The position numbers and the translations under genes were made by a program. 48,875 bases of DNA from Muribaculaceae bacterium (GTDB lineage: Bacteria; Bacteroidota; Bacteroidia; Bacteroidales; Muribaculaceae). Shown piece by piece: positions 1 to 9,465 of this stretch. How positions within the stretch are numbered: position 1 is the stretch's first letter; each line of letters begins with the position of its first letter. Below the pieces are notes generated by a model that was not told where the DNA came from, did no database searches, and saw only the letters and a list, made by a program, of their open reading frames with translations. The stretch spans positions 1 to 48,875 of the forward strand of contig JAIDNJ010000053.1 of the NCBI GenBank assembly GCA_029063895.1, in the 5' to 3' direction.

Positions 1-1
1 G

Positions 2-607
2 GCAATTATTCGACTGCTGCTGGAAACTGTAAATCTGCTCATTCTCGACGAGCCAACCAACCACCTCGACATGAAGACCAAAGACATACTCAAACAGGCC
101 ATCAAAGATTTTGACGGCACGGTCATTGTCGTGAGCCACGACCGTGAGTTTCTTGACGGACTGGTCGAGAAAGTCTATGAATTTGGAGGTGGTCAGGTCA
201 AGGAATGTCTCGGAGGTATCTATGATTTCCTTGAAAAGAAAAAGCTTGCGTCACTCCAGGAACTCGAACTCTCGCGCAACACCGCGCCACGCAACGAGAA
301 AACAGCCCCTGCTCAATCGGCAGCTCCAACCAAAGAACCGGCACGCCAGCCCGAAGCTCCGCGACGAAATTCGTATGCCGAGCAGCGCGAACATGAAAAA
401 TTGGTGAAACGCGCCCGCAAAAAGGTGGAGGAAGCCGAAGCCGAGATTGCCCGTATAGAACAACTCATAAAGGAAACCGAGGACGAGATTGCGGCCGGAC
501 GTTCCGATTCGGAAATATTTGAGCGTCACTCGTCACTCAACAAACAGCTCGAAAACGCTATGAGCATGTGGGAACTCGCATCGATGAATCTTGAAAAATT
601 CAGTTGA
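2..607 (+). CDS. ABC-F family ATP-binding protein, C-terminal part (5' end outside window)
   Basis: Frame is open from position 2: AIIRLLLETVNLLILDEPTNHLD...VIVVSHDREFLDGLV (Walker B, H-loop), then a coiled-coil charged C-terminus. Confidence 0.93.
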   Translation, partial: AIIRLLLETVNLLILDEPTNHLDMKTKDILKQAIKDFDGTVIVVSHDREFLDGLVEKVYEFGGGQVKECLGGIYDFLEKKKLASLQELELSRNTAPRNEKTAPAQSAAPTKEPARQPEAPRRNSYAEQREHEKLVKRARKKVEEAEAEIARIEQLIKETEDEIAAGRSDSEIFERHSSLNKQLENAMSMWELASMNLEKFS

Positions 608-609
608 AA

Positions 610-1638
610 ATGGCAAAATCAGATAAAAAAAATCCGCTCACAGCGGTCTACATCTCGGCTATCGTAGCGGCAGTCATCATTGTCGCGGGATGTATCGTCT
701 ACAATTTTCTCATGACCAGCTATCATGGTGAGGCCCGACGACTATACATTCCGGCCGGAGCGACCGAACAGTCGATAGCCGACTCTCTGAAAAGCTTTGA
801 TCCAGACTTCGGACCCGACGTCTACAAATTGTGGAATTTGTCAGGAGGAAAGCCGGCAATAGCCCGCGGTTCCTATCTCATCGAACCGGGAGATAAGGCA
901 CTACAGGTTGCCAAGCGAATCAAAAACGGACGTCAAACCCCGGTAAAGATCACGTTTAACAATGTCCGCACCATAGATCAGCTCAGCGAGAAGATTGCCG
1001 AGCGAATGGATTTCACAGCCGACGATTTCACATCGGCTCTTGACTCGATATTACCCGCGGCCGGATTTAAAAAGCCTCAATATGTTGCCGCATTTATTCC
1101 TGACACATATGAATTTTACTGGACAGCATCACCCCAAAAGGTGATTTCAACACTGCTCGATTACCGCAACCGATTCTGGAATGACGAACGACGGGCCCGA
1201 GCCGCTTCACTCGGTCTGACCCCGGTCGAGGTTGCCACGGTAGCGTCGATTGTCGAGGAAGAATCGGCCAAGACCGACGAGCGTCCCACCATAGCCCGTC
1301 TATATCTTAACCGTCTCGATAAAAAAATGCCACTGCAAGCCGACCCGACGGTCAAATTTGCGGTAGGCGATTTTGCCCTGCGCCGAATCACAGCCAAACA
1401 TCTGGCTGTAAATTCACCTTACAATACCTACAAGGTCAACGGATTGCCTCCGGGTCCAATCAGGCTTACCGACCGCAAGACTCTTGAGCAGGTGCTTGAT
1501 GCCCCAAAAAACGACTATCTGTACATGTGTGCCCGCGAGGATTTTTCAGGATATCACAACTTTGCCCGTGACCTCGACACCCACAACCGCAACGCGGCCC
1601 GCTACCGGGCCGAGCTCAACCGCCGCGGAATAAAATAG
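610..1638 (+). CDS. mltG: Endolytic transglycosylase MltG (YceG-like)
   Basis: N-terminal TM helix; IPDTYEFYW, VATVASIVEEES, LYLNRL...MPLQADPTVKFA, SPYNTY...GLPPGPI motifs. Position 604 is a TTG; ATG is at 610. Confidence 0.93.
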   Translation: MAKSDKKNPLTAVYISAIVAAVIIVAGCIVYNFLMTSYHGEARRLYIPAGATEQSIADSLKSFDPDFGPDVYKLWNLSGGKPAIARGSYLIEPGDKALQVAKRIKNGRQTPVKITFNNVRTIDQLSEKIAERMDFTADDFTSALDSILPAAGFKKPQYVAAFIPDTYEFYWTASPQKVISTLLDYRNRFWNDERRARAASLGLTPVEVATVASIVEEESAKTDERPTIARLYLNRLDKKMPLQADPTVKFAVGDFALRRITAKHLAVNSPYNTYKVNGLPPGPIRLTDRKTLEQVLDAPKNDYLYMCAREDFSGYHNFARDLDTHNRNAARYRAELNRRGIK

Positions 1639-1721
1639 TCATAATTTTTTTTGAATATACCTCACCAAAAAGTCATATATATTGACTACCTTTGCAGTTC
1701 TATAATATATCCTTTGAATAT

Positions 1722-3404
1722 ATGGAAAAACAAAAGTTTGAAATGGTAGCAAAGACCTTTGCCGGTCTTGAAGAAGTGCTTGCCGAAGAATTGCGCAACC
1801 TGGGCGCCGAAAATGTGGAACCCGGGCGCCGCATGGTCTCGTTTGAAGGAGACCTCGAGATGATGTACAAGGCAAACCTGTGCTGCCGCACAGCCCTTAG
1901 AATACTTAAACCCTTCTATAAGTTTACAGCCTCAGATCCCGACACCCTCTATGAAATGGTCAAGGAATTTGACTGGGGTTCGTTGCTGTCGGTCGACAAG
2001 ACGTTTTCAATCGACGCTGTTGTCAACAGTGACGATTTCACTCACTCCCGCTTCGTGACCTATCGCGTCAAAGATGCTATAGCCGACTGGTTTACCGACC
2101 GCTATGGAGCCGGTAAACGTCCAGGGGTGCGTCTTGAACAGGCCGACGCTATCATCAACGTCCACATCACCGACAACCGTGTGACTCTCTCGCTCGACTC
2201 GTCGGGTGAATCGCTCCACAAACGCGGCTGGCGTGTAGCCCAGACCGAGGCTCCAATCAACGAGGTGCTTGCCGCCGGTATTATTCTTCTGTCGGGCTGG
2301 CGTGGCGAATCGCCGTTTGTCGACCCGATGTGCGGATCAGGCACATTCCTTGTCGAGGCTGCCATGATAGCGGCCAACATCAATCCAGGAGTCTACCGCA
2401 AGCATTTCGCATTTGAACTGTGGCCCGATTTTGACCGCGAACTTTTTGAGCAGCTCTACAACGACGACTCACAGGAACGATCGGTCAACTTCCCCATCAT
2501 CGGCGCCGACATGTCGCCCGCGGCTGTCGAGATTGCAACCCGCAACATCAAAAGCGCCGGACTGTCAGACATGATCGAGGTCGAGGTGAAACCGCTGAGT
2601 CATTGGACCGAAGCACCTGAAAACGGCGTGCTGGTAACCAATCCGCCCTATGGCGAGCGCATCAAGACCGACGACATGGAAGGTCTTTACAAACTCATAG
2701 GCACCAAACTCAAAAACGTTTTCAAGGGCTATCACGCATGGATTATAGGCTATAACCGTGATTACTTTGATGCCATAGGACTTGCAGCCTCTCAAAAAAT
2801 CCCACTCTACAATGGTCAGCTTGAATGTGAGCTACGGGAATACATCATTTTTGAGGGGGACATGAAATCGTTCAAAAAAGGCGGTGGCAAGCTTCATGAC
2901 GATGTAGAGAGCGAGAGCCGTCAGCCACGTAAAGATGCCAAGAAAAAATTCAAGAGCGACCGCCAGTGGGCCGATGAAGCCCGTCGCAACGGTTTTGGCG
3001 GACGTCGTGGAGATGACGACAAAAAAAAGCCCTTCAAAAAAGAACATCGTCGTTTTGACGATGACGATTTTGACGGCGACAGCCGCCGCGGAGGTTTCAA
3101 AGGTAAGGCAGGCCGCAAGAAAGAAGATTTTGACCGTCGTCGCGGTGATCGACGTGGTGATGACAAGCCGTCACGCTTCAATCGCGATGACAAGTTTGGC
3201 CGCCGCGACAAATTCAACCGTGAGGACAAGTTTAAACGCGAGGAACGTTTTGACCGCGAGGAACGTTTCAACGAAGACAATCCGCTGGCATCGCGCCGCA
3301 ACGAGCATGCGCTCAAATCAATATCGTTCAAAAAGCCGTCGCTTCCCCCGACCCAGGGTCCGGTGATGCGCAGCCGCGGCTGGAAAAAGAAAAACGACCA
3401 ATAA
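1722..3404 (+). CDS. THUMP-domain class I SAM-dependent RNA methyltransferase (RlmL N-terminal-type) with long charged low-complexity C-terminal tail
   Basis: FVDPMCGSGTFLVEAA and VTNPPYGER motifs; THUMP-like N-terminus; R/K/D-rich tail after about residue 390. ATG at 1722 (1692 is TTG). Confidence 0.92.
   Translation: MEKQKFEMVAKTFAGLEEVLAEELRNLGAENVEPGRRMVSFEGDLEMMYKANLCCRTALRILKPFYKFTASDPDTLYEMVKEFDWGSLLSVDKTFSIDAVVNSDDFTHSRFVTYRVKDAIADWFTDRYGAGKRPGVRLEQADAIINVHITDNRVTLSLDSSGESLHKRGWRVAQTEAPINEVLAAGIILLSGWRGESPFVDPMCGSGTFLVEAAMIAANINPGVYRKHFAFELWPDFDRELFEQLYNDDSQERSVNFPIIGADMSPAAVEIATRNIKSAGLSDMIEVEVKPLSHWTEAPENGVLVTNPPYGERIKTDDMEGLYKLIGTKLKNVFKGYHAWIIGYNRDYFDAIGLAASQKIPLYNGQLECELREYIIFEGDMKSFKKGGGKLHDDVESESRQPRKDAKKKFKSDRQWADEARRNGFGGRRGDDDKKKPFKKEHRRFDDDDFDGDSRRGGFKGKAGRKKEDFDRRRGDRRGDDKPSRFNRDDKFGRRDKFNREDKFKREERFDREERFNEDNPLASRRNEHALKSISFKKPSLPPTQGPVMRSRGWKKKNDQ
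3186..3275 (+). repeat. Five imperfect 18-bp tandem units encoding DDKFGR/RDKFNR/EDKFKR/EERFDR/EERFNE
   Basis: Direct reading of codons in the methyltransferase tail. Confidence 0.85.
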
Positions 3405-3432
3405 TTTAAACACTACCCAAACAAGATAAACA

Positions 3433-4719
3433 ATGGATAAACTCAACATATTACTGCTCGGCTCGGGCGGTCGTGAATCGGCCCTTGCATGGAAAATCGC
3501 TCAAAGTCCCCGTCTCAACAAACTTTATATCGCCCCGGGCAACGGCGGCACCGAAGCCTATGGTGAGAATGTAGCCATGTCGCCGCTCGATTTTGAAGCC
3601 ATCGGCCGTTTTGTCGATGAGAAGTCAATCGACATGATTGTAGTCGGTAATGAAGACCCGCTTGTAGCCGGCATCTATGACGAGTTTGCCAACCGTCCCG
3701 GTCTTCTTGTTGTAGGTCCGTCAAAAGCCGGTGCCGCTCTTGAGGGCAGCAAAGACTTTGCCAAGCAATTTATGGTTGACAACAATATCCCCACCGCACG
3801 TTACCGCAGCTTCACAGCCGAGACACTTGAGGATGGCAAAAAATTTCTCGCTACCCTCAAGGCTCCCTATGTACTCAAAGCCGACGGACTCGCAGCCGGC
3901 AAGGGTGTGCTCATCATCGACAATCTTGACGAGGCGTGCCGCTCGCTTGAGGAGATGCTCGGCGGCATGTTTGGCAAGTCATCGGCTACAGTTGTCATCG
4001 AGGAATTTTTGAGCGGCATCGAGTGCTCGGTATTTGTCCTCACCGACGGTAACGGAGGCTACCGTATACTCCCCGTCGCCAAAGACTACAAACGTATAGG
4101 CGAGGGTGACACCGGCCCCAATACCGGCGGTATGGGTGCGGTCTCTCCGGTTCCGTTTGCCGATGACAAATTTATGGAAAAAGTCGAGGAACAAATCATC
4201 AAACCGACTATCAAGGGGCTTGCCGACCGAGGCATCATCTATCGCGGTTTCATTTTCCTCGGACTCATCAATGTCGAGGGCCAGCCGATGGTGATTGAAT
4301 ACAATGTGAGAATGGGCGACCCCGAAACCGAGGTTGTCATGCTCCGCATCGACTCAGACCTTGTGGAACTGATGGAAGCAGCCGCTTCGGGCAATCTCGG
4401 CGACAAAGAACTTGCCCAAAGTCCAAAAACAGCCGTAACAGTGATGGCCGTCAGTCAAGGTTATCCCGGAAGCTATCCCAAAGGCAAGGAAATCACCGGT
4501 CTTGAAAAAGTGACCGAATCACCAGTTTTCCATGCCGGCACAAAAAAAGATGGCGACCGACTCGTAACCTCGGGTGGCCGCGTTCTTGCTGTCAGCTCGC
4601 TTGGTGACAGCATCGCCGACGCTCTGCTCAAAAGCTACAACTCACTCAAAAATATCAAATTTGACGGTATCGGCTATCGCAACGACATAGGCCGAGACCT
4701 TGAAAAGCTTGAGAAATAA
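3433..4719 (+). CDS. purD: Phosphoribosylamine--glycine ligase
   Basis: NILLLGSGGRESALAWKI, APGNGGTE, KADGLAAGKGV, PNTGGMGAVSP, YNVRMGDPETEVV. Confidence 0.97.
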   Translation: MDKLNILLLGSGGRESALAWKIAQSPRLNKLYIAPGNGGTEAYGENVAMSPLDFEAIGRFVDEKSIDMIVVGNEDPLVAGIYDEFANRPGLLVVGPSKAGAALEGSKDFAKQFMVDNNIPTARYRSFTAETLEDGKKFLATLKAPYVLKADGLAAGKGVLIIDNLDEACRSLEEMLGGMFGKSSATVVIEEFLSGIECSVFVLTDGNGGYRILPVAKDYKRIGEGDTGPNTGGMGAVSPVPFADDKFMEKVEEQIIKPTIKGLADRGIIYRGFIFLGLINVEGQPMVIEYNVRMGDPETEVVMLRIDSDLVELMEAAASGNLGDKELAQSPKTAVTVMAVSQGYPGSYPKGKEITGLEKVTESPVFHAGTKKDGDRLVTSGGRVLAVSSLGDSIADALLKSYNSLKNIKFDGIGYRNDIGRDLEKLEK

Positions 4720-4730
4720 TACCCGGGCAG

Positions 4731-5711
4731 ATGGTTGAGAGCACAATAAACCGGATAATACACTCCCGGTCGACTGTGTCGGGCATGTTTGTGCTGGCCG
4801 TACTCTCCACATGGGTAGCTATCGGCCTTGACAAGGCACCCGTCATCACGGGCGACACCGGCATAGCCGTGACGTCGCCCGACGACTGGCTTGCATCCGA
4901 GCCACTGTCGTTTGCCCTGAACATGACCCTCATCGGACTGGTTGCCGTGATGTCGGTGCTGTTAAGCAAGACCTATAACCCGATGAGATCGCTCTCGGCC
5001 CTGTTTGCCTCGTTTTTTCTACTGTTTGAAGCAGCTACACCGAGCATTCTCGCCCGGTTTTACGGAGGAACGCTGACCGCTGTCGTCATCATCGCCGTGT
5101 CGATTCTGCTCTTTTCCATTTTCCAGAATCCCGACAATCCGCGCCGAGTTTTTCTCGCCTTTTTCCTGCTGGTACTTGGAAGTCTCGCCCAGTATTCGCT
5201 GCTTCTTTACATTCCCATGTTGCTGGCCGGACTGTGGCAAATGAAAATCTTCAACCTGCGCAACGTTCTGGCAGCCCTCCTCGGGGCAATTACCCCGATG
5301 TGGATACTGATGGGATTTGGCATGCTTGATTTCTCGGACTTTGAAGTACCTCAATTTACCGACATCTTTACAGCCTACCGCACCAGCGACCTCGCCGGTC
5401 TGCTCTTTACAACCGGTATCACAATCGTTGGAGGCATCTTTTTTTTCACACTCAATTTTATCAAGATGCTCTCCTACAACTCACGTATTAGAGCTGCCAA
5501 CGGATTTCTGAGCCTGCTGATGTTCTACACGATGATTCTCACCTGTGTGGACTATAACAACATCTACAATTACCTGCCGCTTCTCAACTGGGCGGTCGCC
5601 TATCAGGCCGGTCACTTCTTTGCAACCAATACGGCCCGTCGCTCATTTGTGGGAGTGTTTATCGTGTTACTGGTTTACCTGATGATATACTCATGGAATC
5701 TCGGAAACTAA
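4731..5711 (+). CDS. Multi-pass membrane protein (DUF6427-like)
   Basis: Repeated hydrophobic segments; position between purD and pdxB; family name is a recollection. Confidence 0.65.
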   Translation: MVESTINRIIHSRSTVSGMFVLAVLSTWVAIGLDKAPVITGDTGIAVTSPDDWLASEPLSFALNMTLIGLVAVMSVLLSKTYNPMRSLSALFASFFLLFEAATPSILARFYGGTLTAVVIIAVSILLFSIFQNPDNPRRVFLAFFLLVLGSLAQYSLLLYIPMLLAGLWQMKIFNLRNVLAALLGAITPMWILMGFGMLDFSDFEVPQFTDIFTAYRTSDLAGLLFTTGITIVGGIFFFTLNFIKMLSYNSRIRAANGFLSLLMFYTMILTCVDYNNIYNYLPLLNWAVAYQAGHFFATNTARRSFVGVFIVLLVYLMIYSWNLGN

Positions 5712-6724
5712 GAAAAATAGTGATTGAAAATCACATACCCTATATCAAGGGAGTGTTTGACCCTGTATGCAAGGTCGAATACCTTCCTGCCGACCAAATC
5801 ACGCACGAGGCGGTCGCCGATGCCGATGCTCTTATTGTGAGAACCCGTACAAAATGTAACCGGGCTCTTCTTGACGGTTCAAATGTGAGAATAGTTGCCA
5901 CCGCCACAATCGGCACCGACCATATCGACCTTGATTATTGTTGTGAAAACGGTATCGAGGTCGTTAACGTCGCGGGGTGTAATGCACCGGCAGTGGCTCA
6001 ATATGTACTCAGCTCGGTCCTCCGGCTCAAGGGGGGCGATGTCAACGGGCTGACGCTCGGTATTGTCGGTGTTGGACATGTCGGGTCGATTGTAGCCCGA
6101 TGGGCGCGCAGTATCGGCATGAACGTATTGCTGAACGACCCTCCGCGAGCAAAAGCCGAGAGTAATGAAACTTTTACCGACCTTGCCGATATCACCCGAG
6201 AGGCCGATGTCATCACGTTTCACACGCCCATGACACGTGAAGGTGAATTTCCCACATTTCATCTTGCCGACACCACCTTTTTCAATTCCCTTGAAAAGAA
6301 TCCTATTATAATAAACTCGGCCCGCGGGCCAATTACCGACACCGAAGCCTGGATCACGGCTATCGACAACGGGAAGGCCCCTATCGCAGTCGTTGACTGC
6401 TGGGAAAACGAGCCGGCAGTCAACCGGCGTCTGCTCGACCGTGCAATCATCGCCACACCTCACATCGCCGGGTATTCGGATGCCGGTAAACGTCGCGCCA
6501 CTCTCGGAGTCATCAAGGCCGTAGCCTCGTACTTTGGAGTCGATACTGAAATAACCGTCGACCTTCAATCCATCCCCGATGTCGCCGATAAAGTGACACC
6601 TGAAATGCTGCTCGGAAGCTATGACCCGTTTATCGACACGGTTGCTTTAAAATCGGCTCCAGACCGGTTTGAAAAGTTGCGCGACAATTATAAACTTAGA
6701 ACCGAACCAATCACAAGGTCATGA
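5693..6724 (+). CDS. pdxB: Erythronate-4-phosphate dehydrogenase
   Basis: ALIVRTRTKCNRALLDGSNVRIVATATIGTDHIDLDYC, GIVGVGHVGSIVARWA, ATPHIAGYS. Confidence 0.95.
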   Translation: MESRKLRKIVIENHIPYIKGVFDPVCKVEYLPADQITHEAVADADALIVRTRTKCNRALLDGSNVRIVATATIGTDHIDLDYCCENGIEVVNVAGCNAPAVAQYVLSSVLRLKGGDVNGLTLGIVGVGHVGSIVARWARSIGMNVLLNDPPRAKAESNETFTDLADITREADVITFHTPMTREGEFPTFHLADTTFFNSLEKNPIIINSARGPITDTEAWITAIDNGKAPIAVVDCWENEPAVNRRLLDRAIIATPHIAGYSDAGKRRATLGVIKAVASYFGVDTEITVDLQSIPDVADKVTPEMLLGSYDPFIDTVALKSAPDRFEKLRDNYKLRTEPITRS

Positions 6725-7551
6725 AAGATATCAACCGCATCACTGTCTTTGACAGCGATAATTACATAGGACGATTTGTCACCCATCACCTCAGATCGCT
6801 GATAGCCGACCCCGAGAATTATCACAATTTAAACGGTGTCGGGGAGGGCCCGTTCAAGATCGGCGGGTTGCTTGTTTGGGCCAGTGACAACCCAAAAGCC
6901 GGGACTGCACGACGTTTCAGTGAAATCATTCAGGATGTAAAGCCCGACGCTGTAGTGATGTTGTCAACCGTAGCGGTATATGACGTTGAAAGCGGTGAAA
7001 ATCTAAACGAACTCACTCCGGTAAAAGAGACTCACGAAGTGGCTGAAGCTGAAAGAATCGTCAAAGAGGCAACCGGCACTATACCGCTGGTAATTTTGAG
7101 ACTTCCGCTACTGACTGTCGGCACGGGCATGGACGGCATCTTGCGAGACATGGTAAACGCGATAAGCCGTAGCACCTACAACACAATCAAAGACAAGGAT
7201 GCCCGCGTTTCGGTCATACACGCAACCGACATCGGCACCGCGATAGCAACGGTAGCCGGGGCTGACGGTGTTTTTAATCTGACCGACCGTGCAGACCCGA
7301 CGGTAGCCGACCTTGCCGACGCACTAAGTTATCGTATAGGCAAACGCATATTCAGGACAACCGACAAGGCTGCGCGCCGCATAGCCAAGCTTGCATCGGC
7401 GTTTGGATTTACCCGTCCCGAAAAAATGTACCGCTTCAAAACCACCACCCTGACGTTTTCGTCCGAAATGTTTTACTCAAAATTTGATGTGAGGCCGACC
7501 GATACTGTCAACTATCTGAAGACCCACAACTATGACGAAAACTCGCTTTGA
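6721..7551 (+). CDS. NAD-dependent epimerase/dehydratase-like (extended SDR fold) protein
   Basis: Overall SDR-like pattern (VVMLSTVAVYD, EAERIVKEATGTIPLVILRLPLL, VIHATDIGTAIATV); ATGA overlap with pdxB. Confidence 0.7.
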   Translation: MKDINRITVFDSDNYIGRFVTHHLRSLIADPENYHNLNGVGEGPFKIGGLLVWASDNPKAGTARRFSEIIQDVKPDAVVMLSTVAVYDVESGENLNELTPVKETHEVAEAERIVKEATGTIPLVILRLPLLTVGTGMDGILRDMVNAISRSTYNTIKDKDARVSVIHATDIGTAIATVAGADGVFNLTDRADPTVADLADALSYRIGKRIFRTTDKAARRIAKLASAFGFTRPEKMYRFKTTTLTFSSEMFYSKFDVRPTDTVNYLKTHNYDENSL

Positions 7552-7573
7552 CAATTTCAAACAGTAACAACCA

Positions 7574-8617
7574 ATGGCCGATGTAATCACATTCAGTTCA
7601 CTCTCAAAACAGATCAAAGAGGGTCGTAACCTTGCCGAAGTCTACCTGCTTCACGGCGAGGAGGGTTACTATACCGACCGACTTGTCGAGCTTTTTGAGA
7701 ATCTTCTCCCCGAAGAAGACCGAGATTTCAACCTGACGGTTCTATATGCACCCGAGACCGATCCCGACACTGTGATTGACGCCTGCCGCCGTTACCCGAT
7801 GATGGCCGACCGTCAGCTTATAATCATCAAGGAGGCACAATCGGGTGGAGCTACATTTCTCAACGCGCTTGCAAAATATATTGCCGCACCGACACCATCG
7901 ACAATACTTGTCATCGCTTGTCGCGGCGCCGAAGCCAAAGGTAAAGACCTGTCGGCGGCCCTGAAAAAGAGTAATTCGGTTGTCTATGAATCAAAACGGT
8001 TGACCGAACGGACCGTAGGACCGGTGATTCTCGATATGCTCAAGGAAAAAAATCTTTCAATCGAACCAAAAGCCCTCGAGATGTTCCGCGACTATGTCGG
8101 TACCGACCTGTCGCGTCTATACAACGAGATAGGGAAACTGACTGTCGCACTCCCCTCAGGAGCCGTAATCACCCCTGAAGCAATCGAGCAGAATATAGGC
8201 ATCAGCAAGGACTATAATAACTTTGAACTTGTCGGAGCCATCGCCAACCGCAATTACAGCAAGGCCATGACCATCTCGCGCTATTTCAGGAGCAATCCCA
8301 AAAACAGTTCGCCATTTCAGGCCGTGAGCATGATTTTCAATCTGTTTTCCAATTTGCTGGCGGCGTTCTATGCCACCGACAAGAGCGACCGATCACTCAT
8401 GTCCATGTTTGGCTTCCGCAGTCCCTATCAGCTGATAGACATCAAAACTGCGATGCGTCAATACTCGGCATGGCAGACAATCGAGATAATATCGGAACTG
8501 AGACGGTTTGACACCAACTCAAAAGGCGTCGGGAGCCGCATGGATCCCTATGACCTTTTTGACAATCTTATATTCAGAATAATGACCGCCCCCGGCAAAA
8601 TAGAGCTTAAAGCATGA
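7574..8617 (+). CDS. holA: DNA polymerase III subunit delta
   Basis: VYLLHGEEGYYTDRLVELFE, RRYPMMADRQLIIIKEAQ, MFRDYVGTDLSRLYNEIGKL. Confidence 0.92.
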   Translation: MADVITFSSLSKQIKEGRNLAEVYLLHGEEGYYTDRLVELFENLLPEEDRDFNLTVLYAPETDPDTVIDACRRYPMMADRQLIIIKEAQSGGATFLNALAKYIAAPTPSTILVIACRGAEAKGKDLSAALKKSNSVVYESKRLTERTVGPVILDMLKEKNLSIEPKALEMFRDYVGTDLSRLYNEIGKLTVALPSGAVITPEAIEQNIGISKDYNNFELVGAIANRNYSKAMTISRYFRSNPKNSSPFQAVSMIFNLFSNLLAAFYATDKSDRSLMSMFGFRSPYQLIDIKTAMRQYSAWQTIEIISELRRFDTNSKGVGSRMDPYDLFDNLIFRIMTAPGKIELKA

Positions 8618-9465
8618 CCGAACAAGAAGCAAACGAAAAGGTAATGAAGATAGACCTGGATGCCGTTTTGAAATCGAGAGCGGGCAAGTATAACCGGTTT
8701 ATCCCCCGATTTATGGTATCATGGCTCAAGAAAGTCATCTGTCAGGATGATCTTAACCTGATGCTGAGTGTCAATGCCGGGAAAACCGGCGGAGATTTCT
8801 GCCGCGGTGTCATTGACCATCTTGAAGTAAATCCAATATTTCACGGTGAGGAAAATTTGCCGTCGACTCCGCGCGTCACGTTTGTCTCAAACCATCCGCT
8901 TGGGGGTCTTGACGGGATGATACTCATCGACTATGTTTGCCGCCGGTATCCCGGTACCGAACCTAAATTCATTGTCAACGATTTGCTCACAGCAATCGAA
9001 CCGCTCAATAATGTTTTTTTACCGGTGAACAAGCACGGTGCCCAGTCACGTAAAAACAGCCGGATTATTGACGAGGCATTTGCCGGAGACTCGCCCATGC
9101 TCGTTTTTCCTGCCGGACTTTGCTCGCGCCGCGGCGACAACGGGCTCATCGCCGACCTGAAATGGCACAAGATGTTCGTAAAAAAATCGATTGAACATAA
9201 CCGAATTGTCATTCCTGTGTATTTTAGGGGGCAAAATTCATCTTTTTTTTATAATTTTGCACGTCTTCGCTCTTTGTCGGGTATGAAGTTCAACATCGAG
9301 ATGGTGCTTTTGCCATCAGAGGTGTTTAAAAGCCGGGGAAAAACGTTTGATATTTTCTTTGGCACCCCGCTGTCGACCGATGCGCTTAAGAACGGAAGCG
9401 CCGAAGAGGTCGCAGCCGAGATACGCAAACTTGTGTATGGTCTCAATCCCGACCGTCATAAATGA
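8614..9465 (+). CDS. glsA: Lysophospholipid acyltransferase-like O-acyltransferase; candidate glycine-lipid GlsA
   Basis: VTFVSNHPLGGLDGMIL (NHxxxxD-type), PMLVFPAGLCSRR; ATGA overlap with an OlsB/GlsB-type GNAT gene. Confidence 0.75.
   Translation: MTEQEANEKVMKIDLDAVLKSRAGKYNRFIPRFMVSWLKKVICQDDLNLMLSVNAGKTGGDFCRGVIDHLEVNPIFHGEENLPSTPRVTFVSNHPLGGLDGMILIDYVCRRYPGTEPKFIVNDLLTAIEPLNNVFLPVNKHGAQSRKNSRIIDEAFAGDSPMLVFPAGLCSRRGDNGLIADLKWHKMFVKKSIEHNRIVIPVYFRGQNSSFFYNFARLRSLSGMKFNIEMVLLPSEVFKSRGKTFDIFFGTPLSTDALKNGSAEEVAAEIRKLVYGLNPDRHK

Noticed and set aside
2921-3366. 136-aa minus-strand and 143-aa plus-strand alternative frames in the methyltransferase tail
   Set aside because: Low-complexity out-of-frame translations of the repeat-rich tail.
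5879-6568. 229-aa minus-strand ORF opposite pdxB
   Set aside because: Antisense frame, no recognisable motifs.
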